Origin: Desertivirga arenae
GTDB lineage: Bacteria; Bacteroidota; Bacteroidia; Sphingobacteriales; Sphingobacteriaceae
Reading direction: 5' to 3'
Assembly (NCBI RefSeq): GCF_017355785.1
Contig: NZ_JAFEWE010000001.1
Coordinates: 372,001 to 436,000 of the forward strand
DNA length: 64,000 bases
The translations under genes and the position numbers were made by a program. The notes under the pieces were generated by a model, which was given only the letters and a program-made list of their open reading frames with translations, had not been told where the DNA came from and ran no database searches. Shown here one piece after another: positions 27,996 to 36,404 of the stretch (position 1 is the first letter of the stretch; each line of letters starts with the position of its first letter).

Positions 27996-29498
27996 ATGAA
28001 AACAAAGATCTTTAAGGGAGCAGCTATTGCAGCTGCCCTTTTTGTAGCCAGTACAGCATTGGCACAGAAAAACAGCAGTACCGACAGCTTGAGGACAGAG
28101 CTCGAAAACCTACTTAATTCAAAAGAAGCATCGTCAAAGTCTGAATTGAATACCAGGCTTGCCACTCTTGCTGCAAGCAAAAATGAGCGGGAAATGATCC
28201 TGGCTGCTAATTACTATTATCGCTTAAATAACATCAAAACGAGCGATTCTATAGTGGCGGAGCAAACTAAGAAATTCCCCCTCGGTATAAGGGCAAGGAG
28301 TATTGAACTTCAAAAAATCAGCACACTGAAAACAGCGGCAGAAATGGAAAAAGCCTTTATTCAGGCCCTGAAAAAATTTCCACCACAGAAGTTTGCGACT
28401 GGAGGGATAGACGATGGGATAGAGTACGATTATGTAATCGCTCACATTGCTCAAGCTTACGCCACAGAGAAAAATCCCGAAAAGGCGACAAAAATGATTA
28501 ATCAGCTTTATGCGGATTTTTGGAAGGGCAATGCCTATAGTGGCTTGACACAGGCATTTTATAAGGCAGGCGACTTGGCGAGGGCGACGAAATACGCAAA
28601 GCTGGCTATGGAAAATGCTGAGTCCTATACAAATGATAAGAAAGGCAACAGCAATGCGGCCCGCTTTGCAGCTTCCGGATACCCGGGACTCACCAGCACC
28701 TACGCCAACATGCTGTTTGAACAGAAAAATTACAGCGAAGCATTGATCTATACCGAAAAGGCGTACAAAAGTGCTCAGGGTCTAAATCCTGGTTTAAACT
28801 ACCGTTATGCTACTATTTTGTCTAACCTGAATAGGAATGAAGAGGCTTATGCAGCAATGGAACAAGTTGTAAAGGCAGGCAAGGCAAGCCCCGAGATGGG
28901 AGATCTTTTCAAAGCACTTTATATTAAAGTTAAAGGTAGCGATGCCGGATTCTCGGACTATGCCTCGGCGTTAAGAAAAAGCTATCTGGAGGATTTGAAT
29001 AAGAGGTTGGCTAAAGAGAAAGTGAGCGAAAAAGCTCCCGGATTTAACCTGACGGACATTAATGGAAAATCTGTTTCTTTGGAGGAGTTGAAAGGTAAAG
29101 TAGTGATCCTGGACTTTTGGGCCACCTGGTGCGGCCCTTGTAAAGCATCTTTCCCAGCTATGCAAATGGCGGTTAACAAATACAAGAACGATCCAAATGT
29201 TAAATTCCTCTTCATCCACACCTGGGAACGAGGCGGAGATGCGACAAAAGATGCTAAAGATTATGTACTTGGCAACAAATACACCTTCGATGTTTTGATG
29301 GACCTTAAAGATCCTCAAACTAAAGCGAACAAAGTTGTTAGCTCCTACAAGGTTAATGGTATACCGGCAAAATTCGTCATTGATGGAGCTGGGAATATCA
29401 GGTACAAGTTGACAGGTTTTGATGGAAGCAATGAAGCTGCCGTTGATGAATTATCAGCAATGATCGAATCAATATCTGGAAATACAGCTGCGAACTAA
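27996..29498 (+). CDS. TPR-containing thiol-disulfide oxidoreductase (TlpA-like)
   Basis: 500 residues with a signal peptide ending at ALAQ, so periplasmic. Residues about 40-330 are helical repeats of tetratricopeptide type. Residues about 342-495 are a TlpA/AhpC-TSA-like thioredoxin domain with the WCGPC active site (Cys379, Cys382) and a cis-proline loop in KVNGIPAKF. It is the last gene of the sigma-FecR-SusC-SusD unit and is followed by a terminator. Redoxins of this kind often sit behind SusCD pairs in Sphingobacteriia, with unknown role; keeping disulfides correct in the imported substrate or in the receptor is a guess. Confidence 0.88.
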   Translation: MKTKIFKGAAIAAALFVASTALAQKNSSTDSLRTELENLLNSKEASSKSELNTRLATLAASKNEREMILAANYYYRLNNIKTSDSIVAEQTKKFPLGIRARSIELQKISTLKTAAEMEKAFIQALKKFPPQKFATGGIDDGIEYDYVIAHIAQAYATEKNPEKATKMINQLYADFWKGNAYSGLTQAFYKAGDLARATKYAKLAMENAESYTNDKKGNSNAARFAASGYPGLTSTYANMLFEQKNYSEALIYTEKAYKSAQGLNPGLNYRYATILSNLNRNEEAYAAMEQVVKAGKASPEMGDLFKALYIKVKGSDAGFSDYASALRKSYLEDLNKRLAKEKVSEKAPGFNLTDINGKSVSLEELKGKVVILDFWATWCGPCKASFPAMQMAVNKYKNDPNVKFLFIHTWERGGDATKDAKDYVLGNKYTFDVLMDLKDPQTKANKVVSSYKVNGIPAKFVIDGAGNIRYKLTGFDGSNEAAVDELSAMIESISGNTAAN

Positions 29499-29511
29499 GC
29501 TATAAACTGGC

Positions 29512-29548
29512 AATAAAAGGGGGTGGCCTGTGCTAACTCCCTTTTATT
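29512..29548 (+). terminator. Intrinsic terminator after TlpA-like gene
   Basis: AATAAAAGGG (29512-29521) pairs perfectly with CCCTTTTATT (29539-29548) around a 17-nt loop. The A/T-rich outer stem would let it act in both directions between the two convergent genes. Confidence 0.6.
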
Positions 29549-29580
29549 AAGAGAGCTGAAAAATTAATGGAGAGTTCTAG

Positions 29581-30855
29581 CTATTTTAGAAGCTTCGTCT
29601 TCTTCAAAACTTCTGTAAGTTCTGACCTTTCTTCATCGGTTAATTTTACAACCCCTTCAAGGACTTCTAACACCTGTTCCCTCTGTTCGCTAGCCAATAA
29701 TAAATTTAAAAATCCTACTAATGTCTTGCTTTGCTCCTTCTTCAAGCCCTGAAAGATTTTGGGTTGCACGCAGTAAAGCTCTTTAACAACCAGTTCGAGA
29801 TCCTCCTTTCGCGAAAGATCATTCTGCTTATCCTGGAACTTTGGAAAAATACCTGCTGTATGGTAATTAGATATTAATCGAACTGCCTGTGTATCCTTTA
29901 CAAATTGCTTCTCCTTCTGAAATACATAGGTATTTAGAAACTTCAATAGGTGTCTAAATACTAAGTCAGCCTGGTTTTTTTCCGCAAATGCCATAACAGG
30001 GGCGTCTGTCTGCGTTTCTCTGAAATTATCAAAATAGCTTGATTCGATATAAACGGAATGGAAGAATTCCACCGTATTATTATTGAATGAAGTATGTTTC
30101 CTGGAAATTTCTTGCTTACCCGAGTTCAGGAAGTAGAAATAGAATTTGTCACCGATCAATCTGGCCCAGCGGATATAGCTGATGGTAAAGGTGTATTCAT
30201 CAATAACGTGCGAGAATGACTGCTGCTCGCTTATTATCGGACTATAGTCTAAGGACGTTCCGTTGATGTAGATGGCATATTCTTTTTCCCGATTCAGATA
30301 TAAAAACCAGCCAAATTCACTTGCAAGATATTCTACAAACTCTTTCTTTTCGAGCAGATCCGACGTCAGATCAAAGAAATGTAAGAACTGCACCTTCGTT
30401 CCTGTAGTGGTATTAGCAGAAATCCTTCTATCCTCGATCGTAAAGTTTTGCTGGTCTCCTTTATTAATACTAATACTATACTCCAGGAGCCCTGCTTCAG
30501 GAGTGCGGAAAGTGGTATTCCAAACACACTTGTTTGCGAAAATACTGAAAGCAAAACGCCCCTTCCCTTTCTTTCCCTTGATAAAACTATCACTCAAATA
30601 GGAATCAACCTTCATAGAATCCAGGAAGTTCCCGAAAGTCGAATCTATTGTTTCGATATCAATACCACTACCGTTATCAGAAATACTAAAATGGCTCAAA
30701 TAGCCAACAGAATTTCCTGAAAAATCAATATTAATCCGGGTAGCGCCAGCATCAAACCCATTCCAAATGTATTCTGCTATAGCCTTTTTATAATCAGAAG
30801 GCATTCCGCCTTGTTCTATACTTCTGGATGTGAGCTTCGTGGTGTGTTTAATCAT
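29581..30855 (-). CDS. GHKL (Hsp90-like/MORC-like) ATPase, orphan
   Basis: 424 residues, cytoplasmic, no signal or membrane segment. The Bergerat ATP fold is clear: N-box AEYIWNGFDAGA (residues 27-38, Asn32), G1 box SISDNGSGID (58-66) and G2 lid KGKKGKGRFAF (93-103). A middle region (about 170-300) may be an S5-type transducer domain. The C-terminal 100 residues are charged and helical. The family is known as MutL/MORC-like ATPases, some of which are linked to restriction or defence systems, but no nuclease or methylase gene lies beside it here. The partner and role are unknown. Confidence 0.7.
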   Translation of the reverse strand: MIKHTTKLTSRSIEQGGMPSDYKKAIAEYIWNGFDAGATRINIDFSGNSVGYLSHFSISDNGSGIDIETIDSTFGNFLDSMKVDSYLSDSFIKGKKGKGRFAFSIFANKCVWNTTFRTPEAGLLEYSISINKGDQQNFTIEDRRISANTTTGTKVQFLHFFDLTSDLLEKKEFVEYLASEFGWFLYLNREKEYAIYINGTSLDYSPIISEQQSFSHVIDEYTFTISYIRWARLIGDKFYFYFLNSGKQEISRKHTSFNNNTVEFFHSVYIESSYFDNFRETQTDAPVMAFAEKNQADLVFRHLLKFLNTYVFQKEKQFVKDTQAVRLISNYHTAGIFPKFQDKQNDLSRKEDLELVVKELYCVQPKIFQGLKKEQSKTLVGFLNLLLASEQREQVLEVLEGVVKLTDEERSELTEVLKKTKLLK

Positions 30856-31005
30856 TGTGATAATTTACATGCTAAAAATAATGGTAGTGCGCTAGAAATA
30901 CAAATAGCCTGGTCTAAAGATAGAGGAATACAGAGGTGCCAGGATTAGGCAGATGATCAGAACTAGATAAACTCCCTTTCTTTTTATGTTTGACTGATAA
31001 TAAAA

Positions 31006-31034
31006 CAGGCTATACGATCTTCACGTACAGCCTG
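31006..31034 (-). terminator. Intrinsic terminator after sulfatase locus
   Basis: On the minus strand CAGGCTGTACG and CGTATAGCCTG form an 11-bp stem (with one G-U pair) and a 7-nt loop, followed by TTTTATTAT. It lies 26 bp past the stop of the sulfatase at 31060. Confidence 0.72.
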
Positions 31035-31059
31035 GCTATCGATTAAAAAAATAAGTTTT

Positions 31060-32727
31060 TTATTTGTTAAAGAGACTCAAGGCTTCCTTGTCGTCATATT
31101 TAATGATCAGATCCTTAAGCCTTTGTTTAAGGTCTTTTGTTCTTGCACTATATTCTTTGGTTCCATAGAGGTTTTTTAATTGGGATGGATCTTTCTTTAG
31201 ATCAAAAAGTTCCCAGCTATTTATCTCTCCATAAAAATGCACAAGCGTGTATTGCTCGGTTTTTATGCCAAAGTGAGGATAAACGTTATGTGGCTGAGGG
31301 AACTCGTAATAGTGGTAATAAGCATCCTTTCTCCAATTAGGTTTTGCCTGGCTTGATGTGGCGGTTTTTAGCAATGGAAGGATAGAACTTCCCTGAACAT
31401 CACCAGGAGCTTTAACCCCTGCAATATCCAGAACAGTAGGCGCCCAGTCATTATTCAAAACAAGGGAATTGATCTTACTTCCAGGCTTTACTACACCCGG
31501 GTACTTTACAACCATAGGAATTTTAAGAGATTCTTCATAGATAAAACGCTTGTCGAACCAGCCGTGCTCGCCCATATAAAAGCCGTTATCAGATGCATAA
31601 ATAATAACCGTGTTATCAGAAAGGCCGTTCTGTTCAACAAAGTCGAGAATTTTACCGATACTGCGATCAAGCGAATTGGCCACTGAGAAATAATCTTTCA
31701 TGTACCGCTGGAACTTCCATTCTGTAAGCGCCTTTCCGCTCAGCTTCTTCTCATCGAACTCCTTACTTACTTTACCTTCATAATAATCGTAAACGGCTTT
31801 TTTCTGCTCCTCATTCAGTCGCGAATAAAGGCCTCCACGCAAATAACCGTTCAGCATTCTTTCCTGCTGTGGCGTAGGTTTTTTGCTGCCAAGTTGAGCA
31901 AGCAGCTCTTCCTTACGTTTAGCTATCTCCGCTTCTGTTGGTAGAACTCCGGCATGGATTTTTAGATCTTCCCGTAATCGCATTGTTTTATCGATTGTCA
32001 TGTCCTGATCTGCAGCAGCAAGCCGGGTATTATAATTATCATAGAAGGTTGCAGGAAGCGGGAAGGTAATATTGTCGTAAGCACCTAGGTCCTGAATATC
32101 CGGTTCCCATGAACGATGGGTTGCTTTCTCACCTACTACCAGGAAGAAAGGCTTATCCTTATCTCTATCGCCAATCCACTTGGTAGCCAGGTCTGTGATC
32201 ACATTACTTACGTATCCTTCGATCCGGACGGTGTCTTGAGTTGAGCTGATAAAATCGGGATTATAATAATTTCCCTGACCGGGAAGAACGTTCCAGTAAT
32301 CGAAGCCTTTCGGCAAATTCCCCAAATGCCATTTACCTATCCATGCTGTCTGATAACCGCTATTCTGCAACAATGAAGGAAACAGTTGCTGGTCAACATT
32401 AAATTTCTGTTCATTCAATTTATAGCCGTTTTTATGACTGTATTTCCCTGTAAGCAAAGTAGCCCTGCTTGGTCCGCATATAGAATTTGTTACCAGGGCA
32501 TTATTGAATAATGCGCCTTCCTTAGCCAGTCGATCTATATTAGGTGTGCGAGCCAGCTTATTTCCATAAGCTCCAATTGATTGGTAAGCATGGTCATCAG
32601 AAAGGATAAATATGATATTAGGGCGCTTGTTCGCAGCCGTCTTTTCCTGGGCAGAAGTTGTGCTTAAAGAGGATAGGCCGGCTGATAACAGGCACAATCC
32701 TTTAAAAAGGTAATTCAGTCTTCTCAT
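31060..32727 (-). CDS. Secreted sulfatase (S1 family, N-acetylglucosamine-6-sulfatase-like)
   Basis: 555 residues with a signal peptide ending near TTSAQ. The formylglycine motif CGPSR (Cys84-Arg88) is followed by ATLLTGK, and metal ligands Asp44 and Asp45 are in ILSDDHAY; the second half has ASDNGFYMGEHGWFDKR. Activity needs cysteine conversion by a maturase not encoded in this window. The sequence pattern with HGWFDKRFIYEES is typical of the S1_11-like group acting on glucosamine 6-sulfate, but the target glycan is not proven. It follows a broken susD by 10 bp. Confidence 0.87.
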   Translation of the reverse strand: MRRLNYLFKGLCLLSAGLSSLSTTSAQEKTAANKRPNIIFILSDDHAYQSIGAYGNKLARTPNIDRLAKEGALFNNALVTNSICGPSRATLLTGKYSHKNGYKLNEQKFNVDQQLFPSLLQNSGYQTAWIGKWHLGNLPKGFDYWNVLPGQGNYYNPDFISSTQDTVRIEGYVSNVITDLATKWIGDRDKDKPFFLVVGEKATHRSWEPDIQDLGAYDNITFPLPATFYDNYNTRLAAADQDMTIDKTMRLREDLKIHAGVLPTEAEIAKRKEELLAQLGSKKPTPQQERMLNGYLRGGLYSRLNEEQKKAVYDYYEGKVSKEFDEKKLSGKALTEWKFQRYMKDYFSVANSLDRSIGKILDFVEQNGLSDNTVIIYASDNGFYMGEHGWFDKRFIYEESLKIPMVVKYPGVVKPGSKINSLVLNNDWAPTVLDIAGVKAPGDVQGSSILPLLKTATSSQAKPNWRKDAYYHYYEFPQPHNVYPHFGIKTEQYTLVHFYGEINSWELFDLKKDPSQLKNLYGTKEYSARTKDLKQRLKDLIIKYDDKEALSLFNK

Positions 32728-32737
32728 TTTTTAAATC

Positions 32738-33337
32738 TTATTTTGGATAACCGTCATTTTGTGTAAGGTTCTTATTAACGTCCCGCTCCCTCTGCGGGAT
32801 AGGATACAATACATGATAATTCTGGATTTTAGTATTGCCTTTTGCGCGAAGAACTTCGACAAGTTTTCCGGTTCGTACCAGGTCGAACCATCTTTGGTCT
32901 TCAAAACCAAATTCCCAGCGGCGCTCATCAAGAATTGCATCCCTGAAAGTTTGAATATTCAGGCCTGAGAGATCAACTGTTGCAGAAGGCTGTCCAAGAG
33001 ATAAACCATATGCCCGGCGACGAACCTGATTAACAGCCAAATACGATTCAGCCGTTAGTCCCTGGTTGATTTCATTTAACGCTTCAGCATAAGTAAGCAA
33101 CATGTCTGAGTAGCGGATAACCAGGTAATTCAAGCTTGCCTGCCTCAAATTAGAGATAGCAGAAGCATCGAAGAACTTATACCAATGAGGACGAAACGTT
33201 ACCAAGCCTCCCCCTGCATTATATTGTGTAAAAAACGTTCTGTCTTTTCTTAAATCTCCGGGTTTGAAGCTATTGTAAAATTCAACCGTTGGAACATCTG
33301 CACTGTTTCCTGCAATAAGTTTTTTCCTTGCAGATAA
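32738..33337 (-). pseudogene. SusD/RagB lipoprotein, 3' remnant
   Basis: An open frame of 199 codons carries only the C-terminal two fifths of a SusD: AGNSADVPTVEFYNSF, YLVIRYSDMLLTYAEALNE, LDERRWEFGFEDQRWFDLVRTG and HVLYPIPQRERDVN. A TAA at 33340-33338 precedes it and there is no signal peptide. A start at 33205 (TTG) would give 155 residues, still without the N-terminal core. No SusC gene is attached. The break lies beside the terminator at 33343-33389. Confidence 0.85.
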
Positions 33338-33342
33338 TTAAT

Positions 33343-33389
33343 AAAGAGCTTAAAACACCTATAGGTAAGATGGGTGCTTTAAGCTCTTT
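33343..33389 (-). terminator. Strong hairpin terminator after arylsulfatase gene
   Basis: AAAGAGCTTAAA (33343-33354) pairs with TTTAAGCTCTTT (33378-33389), extended by CACC with GGTG. The A/T-rich outer stem supplies the T-run on the minus strand. It separates the intact susC-susD-sulfatase unit from the broken one. Confidence 0.75.
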
Positions 33390-33403
33390 AATGCTATTTT
33401 TTA

Positions 33404-34831
33404 CTATTTTTCGACGTCTGACCAGTCGAAATTTTTATTCTCAGGTTGTGTTTTAGCTTTTAATTGCAGGGCCCGGAGTGCTTTTACTTTTGCGGGATAC
33501 TTGGAGGCCAGGTTATTGTTCTCGCCGATATCTTCTTTCAGATTATATAGCTCAAGTATTTCTTTCTTGCCACTGTCTTTAAAACGGATCAATTTCCAGT
33601 CGCCCTGGGTTACCGCTTCTTTTAGCTCGCCTTCCCTGAACTGCCAGTAAAGGTAATCGTGTTGCTTCGTTTGGGCTTGCCCTGCCAGTGCCTGTGTGAA
33701 TGAAAGGCCATCAATTCCGGCAGGAACCGGGGTATTGGTTAATTGCCCAACTGTTGGTAAGATATCCCAGAAGGCCCAGGCTACATCATTTACCTTACCG
33801 GCGGGAACTTTTCCCGGAGCTTTCACTAATAGAGGAACCCTTATCCCTCCTTCATAAAGATCACGCTTCACTCCTTTTAAAGGCCCGTTACTGTCAAAAA
33901 ATACGGGGTCAGCTCCGCCTTCTTTGTGAGGGCCATTATCGCTTGTAAAAAAAATGTAGGTATTGTCGTCCAGTCCCAATTGCTTCACCTGATCGAGTAT
34001 GCGGCCCACATCAGCATCTAATTTGGAAACCATAGCTGCAAAAGCGGCATGAGGCTGTGCCTGATCATCATAGTTATTATGCTTCTTGAATGGCTTTTCA
34101 GGCCCCAATTTGCTGGTACCATCAGGATTTTGGAACTTCTTGAGAAGCTCCTGTGGTACCACTAATTCCGCATGCGGAAGCGTAAATGGCAGATACAAAA
34201 AGAAGGGCTGGTCCTTATGATCCTTAATAAAGCCTAAGGCCTTATCGGCTATAAGATCCTGAGTATATTGGGAGCTGTCGATATTCACCCTTTCCGTTTT
34301 GTTGTTGCGAATTTCGAATAGATGGGATGTGTAATAGTCGTGTGCATGTGATTGGTCCAGGTAGCCGAAAAACTCATTATAGCCTTTTAGGTGGGGAGCT
34401 CCCTGAGAATCCGCATCACCTAGTCCCCACTTTCCAAACATACCCGTTACATACCCGTTGCCTTGTAAACGTTGGGCTATCGTGGTGTCTTGAGGTCTTA
34501 AAGCACCTTTACCATCTTTACCTTTGCCGTTACCTCGTATAAAGGCATGTCCCATATGATAACCTGTCATTAGAGCGCACCTGGAGGGAGCACAAACTGT
34601 ATTGCCTGAATAAAACCTGGTAAACTTTGTTCCCTCAGTAGCAATGCGATCAATATTGGGCGTCGGTATTTTCGAGCCCTTGTTGAAGCTTGTCAGGTTA
34701 CCATACCCTAGATCATCAGCAAGAATAAAGATGATATTCGGTTTCTTTGCTGAGGTCTGCGCTAGTGATTGATTGTATATAAAGCTCCCTAATAGAGTAA
34801 GGGCCGCTGCGAGTTTGGATATTTTTCTCAT
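33404..34831 (-). CDS. Secreted arylsulfatase (S1 family)
   Basis: 475 residues from ATG at 34831, which lies 1 bp after the susD stop and gives a clean signal peptide ending at SLAQ. An ATG at 34843 would overlap susD by 11 bp and add four residues. The formylglycine motif is CAPSR (Cys80-Arg84), with metal ligands Asp39-Asp40 in ILADDLGYG and FFTSDNGPH later. GKWGLG gives the usual active-site lysine. The C-terminal block ELYNLKEDIGENNNLA is typical of Bacteroidota arylsulfatase A-like enzymes. It differs clearly from the sulfatase at 31060, so the two likely take different sulfate positions. Confidence 0.9.
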   Translation of the reverse strand: MRKISKLAAALTLLGSFIYNQSLAQTSAKKPNIIFILADDLGYGNLTSFNKGSKIPTPNIDRIATEGTKFTRFYSGNTVCAPSRCALMTGYHMGHAFIRGNGKGKDGKGALRPQDTTIAQRLQGNGYVTGMFGKWGLGDADSQGAPHLKGYNEFFGYLDQSHAHDYYTSHLFEIRNNKTERVNIDSSQYTQDLIADKALGFIKDHKDQPFFLYLPFTLPHAELVVPQELLKKFQNPDGTSKLGPEKPFKKHNNYDDQAQPHAAFAAMVSKLDADVGRILDQVKQLGLDDNTYIFFTSDNGPHKEGGADPVFFDSNGPLKGVKRDLYEGGIRVPLLVKAPGKVPAGKVNDVAWAFWDILPTVGQLTNTPVPAGIDGLSFTQALAGQAQTKQHDYLYWQFREGELKEAVTQGDWKLIRFKDSGKKEILELYNLKEDIGENNNLASKYPAKVKALRALQLKAKTQPENKNFDWSDVEK

Positions 34832-34832
34832 A

Positions 34833-36386
34833 TTATTTACCATAGTTTGGATTTGGTTCTAAAGCTGGATTATTTTGAATTGCGATGGAAGGGATTGGCC
34901 ACAAGTAATCCCTGTTTGGATTAAATGCGCGGCCGTCTATCCTTGCGCCTTTAATATTAAAGACATCAGTATTAAGTACCTGCTCGGCTATCTTCCAGCG
35001 GCGTATATCAAAATAGTACAAGCCCTCTCCCGCAAGTTCTATTCTGCGTTCGTGACGAATTTCTGCACGCATTTGTTCTTTTGTCAATCCGAGAGGGAGA
35101 TCAGGCATATTTACCCGTTTGCGAACCAGATTTACTGCTGCAGAAACTGTCAGGCCTTTATCTGCTCCTGATTCAGGACCAAAAGCTTCATTCATTGCTT
35201 CTGCATACATTAATAATACGTCGGCATAACGGATCACAATTAGATTAAGCTCTGAATTATTAGCCGTTGGCACATTTGCAGGCTTCTCATCATCTTTAAA
35301 TATTGTGTATTTCTTTAAGCCATATCCGGTACTTGGATATTGGTTCTCTGCAACTTTTGCACCCTTAAAAGTTGTTCCGGGAATGATCACTGTTGCCTGC
35401 AGACGAGGATCGCGGTTTGCGTAAGGCGCCGCAGCGTTATATACCGCCGATGTTGAGATGGGCTTGCCATCTGTTGCGTAGTAATCATTCACTAAAGTAG
35501 GTAAGGGAGCATTGCCTAACTGCTGATCAAGCATTACATCCAGCGAATGTGCAAATTCAGGAAGCTTGTATTGAACATCGAAGATCACTTCTGAATTTCC
35601 CTCATTTTCGAGATAGAAAAGCCCCCGGTAACTAGAGAATAAGGTATAGGCTTTTGAATCTATTACTTGCTTTGCAGCTGCTGCCGCTTCTTCCCACCTT
35701 CCTGCATATAAGAGTACCCGGGCTTTGAAAGCCTGTGCTGCTCCCCTGGTTGCGCGTCCTTTTGCCGCACCCGTTGTAGTTAGAGGTAATACATCGTTAG
35801 CGATTGCATCATCAAGGTCTTTCAGAATCTGCGCTAATACTTCATTAGCAGTATTACGCGGTGCTGTAGACTGTGTAACATAGGCAGGGTCATCAAAACT
35901 TTTGGGCGGAGCATCAGTAATGATCGGAGCACCTCCATAAAGGTTCCAGAGTGGAAAATAAAATAAAGCACGAAGGAACTTTGCTTCTGCCTTATATCTC
36001 TTTTTCACGGCATCATCCATGCTTACATTATCAATATTAGCAAGCAAATTATTAGCACGACCTATACCCTGATAACAAATATTCCAGGTAGTATTGAATG
36101 TGCCTGTATTGGCATTATGCAAACCACGGGAGATTAAATTTTCATCGGCATTGTATTGATAGGTATTGGGCGTTAAAGCGTCAAGATATATGAAATTACG
36201 TGCCGAATAGAACGAGTTTGCATTTAAAAGCGTAGCGTAAGTAGCATTTAGCGCTGCCTCGGCTTTCTCTTGTGTATTCCAAAAGTTATCCTGAGTAAAT
36301 CGGTCCGTAGGAGTAACATCCAGGAAGGATTCCTTACATCCTGTTAAAGCAAAAAAAGCAAGGGCTATGTATATGTATTTTTTCAT
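34833..36386 (-). CDS. SusD/RagB-family lipoprotein
   Basis: 517 residues with lipobox LTGC. The SusD N-terminal part has TPTDRFTQDNFWNTQEKAEAALNATY, and the C-terminal part has VIRYADVLLMYAEAMNE, RHERRIELAGEGLYYFDIRRW and YLWPIPSIAIQNNPALEPNP. It is transcribed 18 bp after its SusC and overlaps or abuts the arylsulfatase, so one operon is likely. Confidence 0.95.
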   Translation of the reverse strand: MKKYIYIALAFFALTGCKESFLDVTPTDRFTQDNFWNTQEKAEAALNATYATLLNANSFYSARNFIYLDALTPNTYQYNADENLISRGLHNANTGTFNTTWNICYQGIGRANNLLANIDNVSMDDAVKKRYKAEAKFLRALFYFPLWNLYGGAPIITDAPPKSFDDPAYVTQSTAPRNTANEVLAQILKDLDDAIANDVLPLTTTGAAKGRATRGAAQAFKARVLLYAGRWEEAAAAAKQVIDSKAYTLFSSYRGLFYLENEGNSEVIFDVQYKLPEFAHSLDVMLDQQLGNAPLPTLVNDYYATDGKPISTSAVYNAAAPYANRDPRLQATVIIPGTTFKGAKVAENQYPSTGYGLKKYTIFKDDEKPANVPTANNSELNLIVIRYADVLLMYAEAMNEAFGPESGADKGLTVSAAVNLVRKRVNMPDLPLGLTKEQMRAEIRHERRIELAGEGLYYFDIRRWKIAEQVLNTDVFNIKGARIDGRAFNPNRDYLWPIPSIAIQNNPALEPNPNYGK

Positions 36387-36404
36387 TTTAATTTCTGTTT
36401 GAGT

